A DNA stretch of 64,000 bases from Ancylobacter mangrovi (lineage in GTDB: Bacteria > Pseudomonadota > Alphaproteobacteria > Rhizobiales > Xanthobacteraceae): the NCBI RefSeq assembly GCF_024752355.1, contig NZ_JANTHZ010000001.1, positions 1,092,801-1,156,800 on the forward strand. The letters run 5' to 3'. Every line of letters begins with the position of its first letter. The stretch's first letter is position 1. Below are positions 9,673 to 18,806 of the stretch, piece by piece. The notes below the pieces were generated by a model that was not told where the DNA came from, ran no database searches, and was given only the letters and a program-made list of their open reading frames with translations. The position numbers and the translations under genes were made by a program.

Positions 9673-10602
9673 CTACAGGCGCGCCCGCCCGTCATGGCGG
9701 GCGAGGCGGGCCAGCAGGTAGTCGACCTCGTCCCGCGCGGCGGGAGTGAGCGCGGAGCCGGGCTTGCGCTGGGCGTCGCTGGCGATGAAGCCGCGGCGCA
9801 TCAGCACGTATTTGCGCACGGCGAGGCCCACGCCCTGCTGCTGCTCGTAGCGCAGCAGCGGCAGATGGGCGTCGAACAGATTGTGCGCCTCCTCGCGCAG
9901 CCCTTCCTTCTGCAGCCGCACCACGTCGGCGAGCATCTCGGGGAAGGCGTAGCCGGTCATGGCGCCGTTGGCGCCGCGCTCCATCTCGAAATCGAGGAAC
10001 AGCCCGCCATTGCCGGTGAGGATCGAGAGCGGGCGCAGCGAGCCGTCCTTCTGGAAGCCGCGCAGCGCCGAGATCTTCTCCAGCCCCGGCCAGTCCTCGT
10101 GCTTCAGCATCACACAGGAGGGGTTCTCCTCGACGATGCGGCGGATGACCTGCGGGGTCATCTGCACCGTCAGGGTGAGCGGATAGTCCTGGATGACGAA
10201 GGGAATGTCGGTGCCGATCGCCTCGACCGCCTGGCGGTAATAGCCGGTGATCTGGTCGTCGGTGCGCAGCGCCGGCGGCGGGGCAATCATCACGCCCGCG
10301 GCCCCGCGCTCCATCGCCGCCCGGGCGAGCGCGCGCATGGCGGCGAAGCCCGGCGCCGAGACGCCGACGACCACCGGCAGGTCGCCGAACCCGTCGATGA
10401 AGCGGGCGGTGATGGCGAGCGCCTCGTCCGGCTCCAGCTTGGGCGCCTCGCCCATGATGCCGAGCACGGTGACCCCGGTCGCGCCGGCGGCGAGATAGCG
10501 CTCGACCAGCCGGTCCACCGAGGCGAAGTCGACCGCGCCGGAGGGCGTGAACGGGGTCGGCGCGATCGGGAACAGGCCGGAGGCGGTGGCGTCGAGCAGC
10601 AT
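9673..10602 (-). CDS. DapA-family (class I) aldolase/dehydratase
   Basis: 309-residue TIM-barrel protein of the dihydrodipicolinate synthase / N-acetylneuraminate lyase superfamily. The Schiff-base lysine is Lys167 (VMLKHED), and Tyr140 in IQDYP matches the proton-relay Tyr. The usual GTTGE phosphate-site motif is replaced by GIMGEAPKL, so the enzyme is not a housekeeping DapA. It is more likely a 2-keto-3-deoxy sugar acid aldolase or dehydratase. The ATG at 10602 has GGGAGA upstream in the message. It diverges from the enolase-superfamily gene and has its own operator at 10659. Confidence 0.8.
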   Translation of the reverse strand: MLLDATASGLFPIAPTPFTPSGAVDFASVDRLVERYLAAGATGVTVLGIMGEAPKLEPDEALAITARFIDGFGDLPVVVGVSAPGFAAMRALARAAMERGAAGVMIAPPPALRTDDQITGYYRQAVEAIGTDIPFVIQDYPLTLTVQMTPQVIRRIVEENPSCVMLKHEDWPGLEKISALRGFQKDGSLRPLSILTGNGGLFLDFEMERGANGAMTGYAFPEMLADVVRLQKEGLREEAHNLFDAHLPLLRYEQQQGVGLAVRKYVLMRRGFIASDAQRKPGSALTPAARDEVDYLLARLARHDGRARL

Positions 10603-10631
10603 GAGGCGGGTCTCCCTTCGGCGAGCATCGC

Positions 10632-10674
10632 ACGTTAGCGGGCGCCATCCGAGAGCGGTGTCGGCAAAACGACA
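10632..10674 (-). promoter_or_regulatory. TGTCG-N6-CGACA box and promoter (site 2)
   Basis: Perfect palindrome TGTCG-GCAAAA-CGACA at 10659-10674. Reading leftward, a 21-bp gap leads to TAACGT (10632-10637) as -10, about 30 bp before the DapA-family start codon. No -10 lies at this distance on the right, so the site points only to the leftward gene. Confidence 0.75.
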
Positions 10675-10718
10675 AGTGCTCTTGCGCGGCTCCCCACGCA
10701 CCGGCCCGGGGTAGCGCT

Positions 10719-10761
10719 TGTCCGGTGGGCGACAGCCGCCGCTTCGCGCGCACGCTAGCGT
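10719..10761 (+). promoter_or_regulatory. TGTCC-N6-CGACA box and promoter (site 3)
   Basis: TGTCC-GGTGGG-CGACA at 10719-10734, one mismatch from the consensus. The gap to TAGCGT (10756-10761) is 21 bp, placing the box centre at about -41.5 for the rightward enolase-superfamily gene. Together with site 2 it gives each of the two divergent genes its own box. Confidence 0.7.
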
Positions 10762-10795
10762 CCAGCGAGGATGGATACCGGGAGAGCGCTGCGCC

Positions 10796-11944
10796 ATGAA
10801 GATCACCGACATGCGCGTCCACCCGCTGACTGCCCGCTTCGACAAGGTGCGCTGGACGGCGCACGAGCCCTTCGACACCGCGCAGCTCGTATTGGTCGAG
10901 ATCCGCACCGACGACGGGCTCGTCGGCATCGGCGAAATCTCGACCGGCCCGCAGGCGAGCGTGTGCGCGCTGCTCGACATGATTGCGCCGGTGCTGACCG
11001 GCCTCGACCCGCTGGCGCCCGAGGAGATCTGGAACCGGCTATTCGCCGTCACGGTGCCGCGCCCGGGCGGCAGCGGGCCGTGGGACGCCCGGCCGCCCCC
11101 GCTGCCGCGCAACCAGCGCCCACAGTTCATGGCGGCGATGGCGGGCATCGACATCGCGCTGTGGGACCTGCGCGGCAAGGCGGCGGGGCTTCCCGTGTTC
11201 CGGCTGCTCGGCGGCAATCGAACCGACGTCTTCACCTATGCGGTCGGCGGCTTTTACGTCGAGGGGGAATCCCCGCTCGCCTGCGCCGACGAGCTCGCCT
11301 CCTTCGTCGCCGACGGCTTCCGCGCGGTGAAGCTGAAGACCGGGGCGCTCTCGCTCAAAGACGAGGTGGCGCGGGTGCAGGCGGTGCGCGCGGCGATCGG
11401 GCCCGACGTGCTGCTGATGCTGGACATGAACGCGCCCGTCGATGTCGAGGGCTGCATCCGCTTCGCCCGCGCGGTCGAGCGCTACGACATCTTCTGGCTG
11501 GAAGAGCCGCTGCACTGGTACCTGCAGCCCTCCGACTTCGCCCGCGCCGCCGCCCGCTGCCCGATCCCCCTCGCCCATGGCGAGCGCGAGTGGCACCGCT
11601 TCACGGTGCGCGAGTTCATCGATTCCGGTGCGCTCGGCTATGTGCAGTTCGACTGCACCCGCCATGCCGGCTTCAGCGAGGCGCTGCGCATCGCCCATTA
11701 CGCCGCTATGAAGGGGGTGATGGTGGCCCCGCACACGGCGGCACACCTGCACGCTCACCTCGTCTCCGCGCTCGGCGACGCCGCCTTCGCGGCCGAATCG
11801 GTAGGCGACCCGGACATGCACCCGATCCACCACCGCATCTTCCACGGCGGCGCGCAGTATCGCGATGGCCGGGTCCACCTCACCGAGGCGCCGGGCTTCG
11901 GGCTCGAGGTCGACTGGCGGGCGGTGGAGGCGCTGAAGGGCTGA
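10796..11944 (+). CDS. Enolase-superfamily sugar-acid dehydratase (MR/MLE type)
   Basis: 382-residue member of the mandelate racemase / muconate lactonizing enzyme family. The K-x-K pair is Lys179/Lys181 (VKLKTG). Metal ligands appear as Asp210, Glu236 and Glu263 (HGERE), and the Asp286/His313 dyad (QFDC, APHTAAH) matches the mandelate racemase subgroup, whose members mostly dehydrate acid sugars. Substrate unknown; a 2-keto-3-deoxy product would suit the adjacent DapA-family aldolase. The ATG at 10796 follows GGGAGAG. The operator at 10719 lies upstream. Confidence 0.82.
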   Translation: MKITDMRVHPLTARFDKVRWTAHEPFDTAQLVLVEIRTDDGLVGIGEISTGPQASVCALLDMIAPVLTGLDPLAPEEIWNRLFAVTVPRPGGSGPWDARPPPLPRNQRPQFMAAMAGIDIALWDLRGKAAGLPVFRLLGGNRTDVFTYAVGGFYVEGESPLACADELASFVADGFRAVKLKTGALSLKDEVARVQAVRAAIGPDVLLMLDMNAPVDVEGCIRFARAVERYDIFWLEEPLHWYLQPSDFARAAARCPIPLAHGEREWHRFTVREFIDSGALGYVQFDCTRHAGFSEALRIAHYAAMKGVMVAPHTAAHLHAHLVSALGDAAFAAESVGDPDMHPIHHRIFHGGAQYRDGRVHLTEAPGFGLEVDWRAVEALKG

Positions 11945-11968
11945 GGCCGCTCCGCCCTCGCCAAGCGG

Positions 11969-12841
11969 TCAGACGAAGAAGGCGCGGAAGCGCGCCAGCG
12001 TCTCCTCCGGCACTTCCTCGGGAATGAAGTGTCCGCTGACTACCGGCCCGCCTTCGACATGGGTTGCATAGTCGCGCCAGACGGCGAGCGCGTCGTCGAA
12101 CACCGCCTGGGTGTGGCTGCGCACGCCCCACATGACCATCAGCGGCACCTCGACCTTGCGGCCGAAATCGGCGTCGTCCATGTCGAGGTCGACGGTGGCG
12201 CAGGCGCGGTAGTCGGCGCAGGACGCCATGATCATCTTCGGCGTGAAGCAGCGCACATATTCGGCCCACGCCTCCTCGTCGAACACGCTGCGCGTATTGC
12301 CCGGCAGCACCATCATCTTGGTGAGGAACTGCTCGGGCGGCACGGCGGCCATCATCGCCTCCGGCAGGCCGCCGGTCTGGGGCATGAACACCCAGTGCCA
12401 GGACTTCAGCGCCCAGGCGCGCGAGGCGTTGTGCCAGACATGGCGGCTCGGCAGGATGTCGAGGATGGCGCATTTCGCGACCGCCTCGGGGTGGTCCTGC
12501 ATCATTCGGTGCGCGGTGCGCCCGCCCCGGTCGTGGCCGGCGAGGAAGAAGCGCTCATGGCCGAGCGCGCGCATCACCTCGATCTGGTCCTGCGCCATGG
12601 CACGGAACGAATAATTGGCGCAGTCCGCGTCCGGCTCGGGTGCCGAGCTGTCACCATAGCCGCGCAGGTCGGCCGCCACGACGTGGTAGTCCTCGGCGAG
12701 CTCGTTGGCGATCTTGTGCCAGCACACATGGGTCTGCGGGTTGCCGTGCAGCAGCAGCAGCGGCGGACCCTCGCCGCCGTGCCGCACGCGGATCCGCGCG
12801 CCGCTTGTGTCGATGAAGGTGTCGGCAAATCCCTCGAACAT
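11969..12841 (-). CDS. Alpha/beta hydrolase, fluoroacetate-dehalogenase-like
   Basis: 290-residue alpha/beta hydrolase. The nucleophile is Asp104 in G-H-D-R-G-G-R, with Arg105 and Arg108 placed like the two carboxylate-binding Arg residues of fluoroacetate dehalogenase. The SWHW segment near 150 matches the His-Trp pair that holds the halide, and a late GHF supplies the catalytic His. The N-terminus MFEGF also matches that family, which decided the start at 12841 over a GTG four codons upstream. It may hydrolyse a haloacetate, or a related 2-substituted acid taken into the same pathway. It diverges from the dehydrogenase at 13036 and shares a box with it. Confidence 0.75.
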   Translation of the reverse strand: MFEGFADTFIDTSGARIRVRHGGEGPPLLLLHGNPQTHVCWHKIANELAEDYHVVAADLRGYGDSSAPEPDADCANYSFRAMAQDQIEVMRALGHERFFLAGHDRGGRTAHRMMQDHPEAVAKCAILDILPSRHVWHNASRAWALKSWHWVFMPQTGGLPEAMMAAVPPEQFLTKMMVLPGNTRSVFDEEAWAEYVRCFTPKMIMASCADYRACATVDLDMDDADFGRKVEVPLMVMWGVRSHTQAVFDDALAVWRDYATHVEGGPVVSGHFIPEEVPEETLARFRAFFV

Positions 12842-12874
12842 GGCTGGTCCCACGCAATGGCGTCCGCGCTGGCG

Positions 12875-12943
12875 AGACTAGCGCCTCGGCCGGCGGGCGA
12901 TGTCGCGCAGGCGACAGGCCGGGGTGAGGCGCGCCGCTAGGCT
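12875..12943. promoter_or_regulatory. TGTCG-N6-CGACA box with divergent promoters (site 4)
   Basis: Perfect palindrome TGTCG-CGCAGG-CGACA at 12901-12916. To the right, 21 bp leads to TAGGCT (12938-12943). To the left, 20 bp leads to TAGTCT (complement of 12875-12880). One operator can thus activate both the hydrolase (minus) and the dehydrogenase/SDR pair (plus). Confidence 0.75.
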
Positions 12944-13035
12944 CGCAGGATGCCGTCACATGCGGGCCGGCGAGCACCGGGGGGAGACGATGATGCGGAC
13001 AGGCCCGGCGGCGCCGGCGGGGGACGACTGACGCG

Positions 13036-14053
<1,018 letters not shown>

Positions 14054-14067
<14 letters not shown>

Positions 14068-14818
14068 TCTCAAGGGAGCCCGCGTCCTCGTCACGGGCGC
14101 CAGCTCCGGCATCGGGCTGGCGGTGGCACGCGCCTTCGCCGAGCACGGTGCGGCCGTGGCGATCCATTATTTCCACAACGAGGCGCCGGCGCGGGCGCTG
14201 GTTGATGAAATGACCGCGGCCGGCGCGCGGGCGATGCTCGTCTCGGGCGATGTGAGCCGGGCGGAGGAGGCGCAGGCCATGGCCGGGCGCGCCATCGCGG
14301 GGCTCGGCGGGCTCGACATACTGGTCAACAATGCCGGCGGGCTGAGCGACATGGTGCCGCTCACCACCTATGACGGCGGCGGCTATGACCGGCTGATGGA
14401 CCTCAATGTCCGCTCCATCCTCGCCGTGACCCAGGCTGCGCTGCCGGCGCTGCGCGCCTCCGGCCGGGGCTCGGTGATCAATACCGGCTCGGTGGCGGGC
14501 CGCAATGGCGGGCGCGTTGGCTCGGCCATCTATGCCGCAGCCAAGGCCGCGGTGCATTCGCTGACCCGCAGCATGGCGCAGGAGTTCGCCAGGGACGCGA
14601 TCCGCGTCAACGCCGTCGCGCCGGGCCTCATCCTCACGCCGTTCCACGACGGCACGCCGCCCGAGCGGCTCGAGGCGGTGAAGGCGGCGGTGCCGCTGAA
14701 CAGGCTCGGCGTCCCGCAGGACTGCGTCGGCGCCTATCTCTTCCTCGGCTCGACGCAGATGAGCGGCTACACCACCGGCGCGATCCTCGACGTCAATGGC
14801 GGGCGCGTGATGGCCTGA
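14054..14818 (+). CDS. Short-chain dehydrogenase/reductase
   Basis: Classical SDR of 254 residues with the NAD(P) motif TGASSGIG, NNAG near 95, catalytic Ser in NTGSVAG and Tyr-x3-Lys in YAAAK. It resembles 3-ketoacyl-ACP reductase-like and sugar-alcohol dehydrogenases; the substrate is not clear. It overlaps the hydroxyacid dehydrogenase by 14 bp and ends 15 bp from the convergent SDR gene. Confidence 0.85.
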
Positions 14819-14833
14819 GAGCCGCGCGCGGCG

Positions 14834-15670
14834 TCAGCGGTCGTCGGCGCCGAGCGTGACCGCCTCCCAGGCGGCGAAGTCGGCCTGCATCGAGGCGAGC
14901 TTGTCGCGCGCATTCTGCAACGCCAGCCTGCCAAGCAGCAGGCGCGCGGGCGGCCTGTCGGCGGTCACGGCGGCGAGCACGGCCTGCGCCGCCTTGATCG
15001 GGTTGCCGGGCGCCGTCGAGGGATGGGAGATCGCGCGCAACCGGGCGCCGACCGTCGCTTCGTAGTCGGCGATCCTGCTCTCCTCGCGCTGCACCGCAGT
15101 GCGGAACTCGGTGCGGAACGGGCCGGGCTCGACCAGCAGCACCTTGATGCCGAGATCGGCCACCTCCTTCGCCAGCGCGTCCGACAGCCCTTCGACGGCA
15201 AACTTGGTCGCCGCGTAATAGCCGGTGCCCGGATTGCCGGCGATGCCGGCCATGGAGGAGAAGTTGACGACGAAGCCGCTACGCTGCGCGCGCATGACCG
15301 GCAGCACGCGGCGGATCAGGCCGGCGAGGCCGAAGACATTGGTCTCGAACATCGCGCGGATCGCGCCGTCCTCGCCCTCCTCGACCGAGCTCTGATATCC
15401 GTAGCCGGCATTGTTCACCAGCACGTCGATCCGCTCGAAGCGCTCCAGCGTGCGCGCGACCGCCTGTTCGACCTGCGCCGCGTCCCTCACGTCGAGCGGC
15501 AAGGCGAGCGCCTGTTCCTCGAAGCCCTGCACGAGATCGGCCATCTTGGCGGGATCGCGCGCCGTCGCCACCACCTTCCAGCCGCGGGCCAGCACCTGCT
15601 TCACCAGCTCGCGGCCGAAGCCCGAGGAGCAGCCGGTAATGAACCAGACGGGCGCGTCGTGATCGGCCAT
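14834..15670 (-). CDS. Short-chain dehydrogenase/reductase
   Basis: 278-residue SDR with TGCSSGFGRE as cofactor motif, NNAGYGY, catalytic Ser in NFSSMAG and Tyr-x3-Lys in YAATK. The TGCSSGFG and NNAGYGYQSSVEEG patterns are typical of the retinol-dehydrogenase-like bacterial SDRs that lie beside Crp- or LysR-type regulators. The ATG at 15670 has GGAGAC upstream. The operator at 15760 precedes it, and the Crp/Fnr-type regulator gene lies directly upstream on the same strand. Confidence 0.82.
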   Translation of the reverse strand: MADHDAPVWFITGCSSGFGRELVKQVLARGWKVVATARDPAKMADLVQGFEEQALALPLDVRDAAQVEQAVARTLERFERIDVLVNNAGYGYQSSVEEGEDGAIRAMFETNVFGLAGLIRRVLPVMRAQRSGFVVNFSSMAGIAGNPGTGYYAATKFAVEGLSDALAKEVADLGIKVLLVEPGPFRTEFRTAVQREESRIADYEATVGARLRAISHPSTAPGNPIKAAQAVLAAVTADRPPARLLLGRLALQNARDKLASMQADFAAWEAVTLGADDR

Positions 15671-15732
15671 CGGGAGTCTCCATGCGGGTGGATGCGGGCC
15701 GGCCGGCGCGCGGCGCCGGGCCGGAAGGCCGC

Positions 15733-15775
15733 AGCCTAGGCCGGTGCGCGCGCCGGCACTGTCGGACGCGCGACA
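15733..15775 (-). promoter_or_regulatory. TGTCG-N6-CGACA box and promoter (site 5)
   Basis: Perfect palindrome TGTCG-GACGCG-CGACA at 15760-15775, 21 bp from TAGGCT (complement of 15733-15738), which points leftward to the SDR gene. It lies in the 154-bp gap between that gene and the 3' end of the Crp/Fnr-type regulator gene. Confidence 0.75.
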
Positions 15776-15824
15776 ATCCTCCACCCCGCCCGCGAGCACG
15801 GGCGGCAGGCGCGCTGCGGAGCCC

Positions 15825-16604
15825 TCAGTGCCGCTCGTTGGTGCGCAGCGGCGGGTCGGCCAGGCGCCCGGCGGTCGGGTTGCAGGGAATGAACAGCCGC
15901 CGCCCCTCTCGGCGGATCTCGCCGGCCTTCTCCAGACCCGTCAGCAGCGTGGTCACGCTCTGGCGCGAGGCGCCGATCATCTCGGCGATCTCCTGATGGG
16001 TCAGCCGGCCGTCGATCTCGATCTCCTCGCCGCGGTCGATGCCGTAGAGCGCGCCGAGATGGCGCAACGCCAGCGCGATGCGACGCTCTACCGTGGTCTC
16101 GGCAAGGATCTGGATCACCTTCTTGAGCTGCTCGGCCTTGAACTCGGCGATCGCCAGCACGCAGCGCAGCGCATGGGCCGAGCGTTCGGTGAGCTCGACG
16201 AGTTGCTCGCGCCCGATCCACAGGACGCGGCTGTCCTCCAGCGCCTGCGCCGACCAACAGTGATTGCCGGCCCATCGGGTGCAGCCATGGGCGCCGACCA
16301 GCATGCCCTCCCGGCAGTAGGAGGTGGTGAGCGAGCTGCCATTGTCATGGATGTAGTGAACCTTCACCGTCCCGCGCAGCACGATGAACAGGTTCTCCGA
16401 GCGGTCGCCCTGAAGGTAGAGCGCCTGGTTCTTGGCGAGGCACTTGGCGACCGAGCGGGTGAGGAGGAAGTTCCTGTCCTCCAGCCGCAGCATGTCCATG
16501 AAGCGGGGATAGGGCAGGTTTCCGTTGCGGTCCATGCTGACCTTCACGTCGTGAAGGATGTCCGCACCGGTGGAAGGCGCATATCCGATGGTGCTGGTTT
16601 CCAT
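15825..16604 (-). CDS. Crp/Fnr-family transcription activator
   Basis: 259-residue regulator: effector-binding beta-roll at about 40-150, dimer helix at about 150-180 and winged helix at about 185-240. The recognition helix aligns without gaps to E. coli CRP (HQEIAEMIGASRQSV against RQEIGQIVGCSRETV). Arg214 matches CRP Arg180, while Gln215 and Thr219 replace CRP Glu181 and Arg185. The CRP cyclic-AMP pocket signature is not conserved, so the effector is unknown; five Cys are scattered in the sensor half. It is the only Crp-type protein in the window and the best candidate to bind the TGTCG-N6-CGACA boxes. No box lies in front of its own gene; an AT-rich stretch at 16624-16645 is the likely promoter. 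Confidence 0.88.
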   Translation of the reverse strand: METSTIGYAPSTGADILHDVKVSMDRNGNLPYPRFMDMLRLEDRNFLLTRSVAKCLAKNQALYLQGDRSENLFIVLRGTVKVHYIHDNGSSLTTSYCREGMLVGAHGCTRWAGNHCWSAQALEDSRVLWIGREQLVELTERSAHALRCVLAIAEFKAEQLKKVIQILAETTVERRIALALRHLGALYGIDRGEEIEIDGRLTHQEIAEMIGASRQSVTTLLTGLEKAGEIRREGRRLFIPCNPTAGRLADPPLRTNERH

Positions 16605-16782
16605 TGGCGTTTTCCTAGGCGGATTTATATATATTTTGATTTGTTTCCGCTCGTTGCTTACGCGCGGCTGGATGGCTCGAACCTTCCTTTTGGGAATGGC
16701 TCCGTCTCCTCCTGCCTGAGCTTAGGTCGAGCGGGCGCGATTTCGCAAGGACGTCGTCCGACGGGCCGTGCCGCAGGCAGGC

Positions 16783-17541
16783 TCAGAAATTCGGCTTGGC
16801 GCCTATCTGCTGCGAGATGATCAGGGCGGTCTGCGTCAGCCCCTCCACCAGCCCGGCAAGCTGCTCCTCGCGGAAACGGAAGCCGGGAATCTGAAAGCCG
16901 ACGCTGCCGATCACGTCGCCCTGCGGGCCGAAGAACGGCACGGCGATGCCGATCGAATTGAGCGTGCGGTGCGAGCGCGACAGGGCAAAGCCCTCCTTCA
17001 GCGTCGCCTCGAGCGCCGCGCGCACTTCGGCCGGGTCCAGCACCTCGCCGCGGATGTTGGTCGTGGTGCAGGTGGCGATGGCGGTGTCGATCTCCTCCGG
17101 GCTCAGATGCGCCAGCAAGGCGCGGCCGGAGGCGCCCCACACCAGCGGGTCGCGACGGTTGAGCTCGACGATGTAGCGCATCGGGTCCTGCGGCGAGGCG
17201 GCCTGCGCGGTGTACATGCGCAGCTGCCGGCGCTCGAGGATCGTCAGCATCGAGGTTTCGTTGAACTGGCGCGTCAGCGCGTCGAGCAGCGGCTCGGCAA
17301 TCTCGGCGAAGGGCATCTTGCCGCTGAGCCGGCCGACGATGCGGTAGAGCTCCATGCCCGGCGAGAAGTTGCCGTCTGTCTGCTCGGCGAACTCGTGCTC
17401 GGCCAGCTTGCGCAGCAGCCGGTGCGTGCTGCTGACCGGCCATCCCAGCAGGTTGGCGGCCTGCTTGGCGTTGAGATGCGGGTAGTCCGACAGCAGGCTG
17501 ACCAGCCTCAGCACGCGGTTGATGGCGCCAATCTCGTTCAT
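16783..17541 (-). CDS. IclR-family transcription regulator
   Basis: 252-residue IclR-type regulator. An N-terminal winged helix (about 5-60, with the turn around AKQAANLLGWPVSSTHRLL) is followed by a GAF-like effector domain (about 75-250) with the conserved PFFGPQGDVIGSVGF segment. Family members bind small organic acids and usually control the adjacent operon. This one diverges from the NHL-protein and TctCBA genes, which lack the Crp-type box, so it may control them. The ATG at 17541 is used; a GTG nine bases upstream is an alternative. Confidence 0.85.
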   Translation of the reverse strand: MNEIGAINRVLRLVSLLSDYPHLNAKQAANLLGWPVSSTHRLLRKLAEHEFAEQTDGNFSPGMELYRIVGRLSGKMPFAEIAEPLLDALTRQFNETSMLTILERRQLRMYTAQAASPQDPMRYIVELNRRDPLVWGASGRALLAHLSPEEIDTAIATCTTTNIRGEVLDPAEVRAALEATLKEGFALSRSHRTLNSIGIAVPFFGPQGDVIGSVGFQIPGFRFREEQLAGLVEGLTQTALIISQQIGAKPNF

Positions 17542-17666
17542 GGCCAACACGTTAGCCCAACGCTCCGACGCTCACAACGTGGCCGGGGCGCCGTCGCGAT
17601 GCTGTCCCGCTTTGCGTTTGACCGTGCGGCATTCCGCTGCCATATTCCGTTGAGTTGGATTTAAAA

Positions 17667-17679
17667 CTCACTCAGTGAG
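17667..17679. promoter_or_regulatory. Inverted repeat before the NHL/tct genes
   Basis: CTCAC-TCA-GTGAG is a 13-bp perfect inverted repeat just downstream of an AT-rich patch (TTTAAAA at 17660-17666), 68 bp before the first NHL gene and 126 bp from the IclR-type start. It is a candidate operator for the IclR-type protein. Confidence 0.4.
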
Positions 17680-17746
17680 ATGACCGGCGGGCGAACTCGA
17701 GGCGAGATCGAACCCGTTCCGGCACAGGGCAGGACGGACGCGCAGC

Positions 17747-18751
17747 ATGGACGTGCAGGACAGCAGGCCCGCGGAGAGCGTCGACGGCCCCCTGGTGCTG
17801 GGCACCGGCCGCTTCCGCTACGAGCCGCTCGACGACTGGATGAGCCTGCCGGAGCACGTCGTGCTCGGCGAGGTGGCGGCGGTGGCGGTGGACGCGCGCG
17901 ACCGGGTCTACGTGTTCAACCGCGGCGCCCACCCGATGGTGGTGCTCGGCCCCGATGGCGGCTTCCTCGATAGCTGGGGCCAGGACCTGTTCACCAAGCC
18001 GCACGGCCTGCATATCGGCCCCGACCAGAGCATCTACTGCACCGACGAGGGCACCCACACCGTGTGCAAATGCACGCTGGAGGGACGGCTATTGATGCGC
18101 ATCGGCGTGCCCGGCAGGCCCGCCCCGCGCATGAGCGGGCGCCCGTTCAACCGCTGCACCCACACCGCTCTGGCGCCGAACGGCGACATCTACGTCTCCG
18201 ACGGCTACGGCAACGCCGCCGTGCACAAGTTCAGCCCGGACGGACGGCATCTGCTGAGCTGGGGCCGCTCCGGTTCGGGGCGCGGCGAGTTCAACCTGCC
18301 GCACAACATCCATTGCGACGTCGACGGCCTCGTCTATGTGGCGGACCGCGAGAACCACCGCATCCAGATCTTCGACGGCGAGGGGCGCTACCAGACGCAG
18401 TGGAACAACCTGCACCGGCCGAGCGCGATGTACATGACCAGCGGCCCCTGCCCGCTATGCTTCGTCGGCGAGATCGGCCCCTACATGGCGCATATCCGCG
18501 ACAACCCGAATCTCGGCCCGCGTATCAGCATCCTCTCGAACGGCGAGGTGGTGGGCCGCCTCGACAGCCATGGCGGCCCGGGCACGGGTCTCGGCCAGTT
18601 CACCTCGCCGCACGGCATCGCGCTCGATTCGAGCGGGGACATGTATGTGGGCGAGGTCACGACCTCGTCCTGGCCCTCGCTTTTCCCCGGGCGGCCGCTG
18701 CCCGACAAGCTCAACTCGCTGCGAAAGCTCCGACGGATCGTGGAGGAGTAG
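17747..18751 (+). CDS. NHL-repeat beta-propeller protein 1
   Basis: 334 residues made of about six NHL-type repeats (recurring DxRDRVYVFNRG, NGDIYVSDGYGNAAVHKF and GLVYVADRENHRIQIFD elements). It is related to the peptidyl-alpha-hydroxyglycine alpha-amidating-lyase-like propellers. No signal peptide is visible, so it should be cytoplasmic, unlike secreted lyases of that fold. Function is not known; lactonase, lyase or scaffold are possible. The next gene is a close paralogue that shares long identical segments, which points to tandem duplication. A third relative is at 25833. Confidence 0.75.
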   Translation: MDVQDSRPAESVDGPLVLGTGRFRYEPLDDWMSLPEHVVLGEVAAVAVDARDRVYVFNRGAHPMVVLGPDGGFLDSWGQDLFTKPHGLHIGPDQSIYCTDEGTHTVCKCTLEGRLLMRIGVPGRPAPRMSGRPFNRCTHTALAPNGDIYVSDGYGNAAVHKFSPDGRHLLSWGRSGSGRGEFNLPHNIHCDVDGLVYVADRENHRIQIFDGEGRYQTQWNNLHRPSAMYMTSGPCPLCFVGEIGPYMAHIRDNPNLGPRISILSNGEVVGRLDSHGGPGTGLGQFTSPHGIALDSSGDMYVGEVTTSSWPSLFPGRPLPDKLNSLRKLRRIVEE

Positions 18752-18806
18752 CCGGTCCGACCACGCGACAACCGGCGCGAAGACGCCGGAACACAAGGCC
18801 TGGGAC

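Noticed and set aside
9682..9703. Inverted repeat CGCCCGCC-N6-GGCGGGCG as terminator
   Set aside because: It lies inside the 3' coding end of the DapA-family gene and can arise from GC-rich codons; evidence too weak to list.
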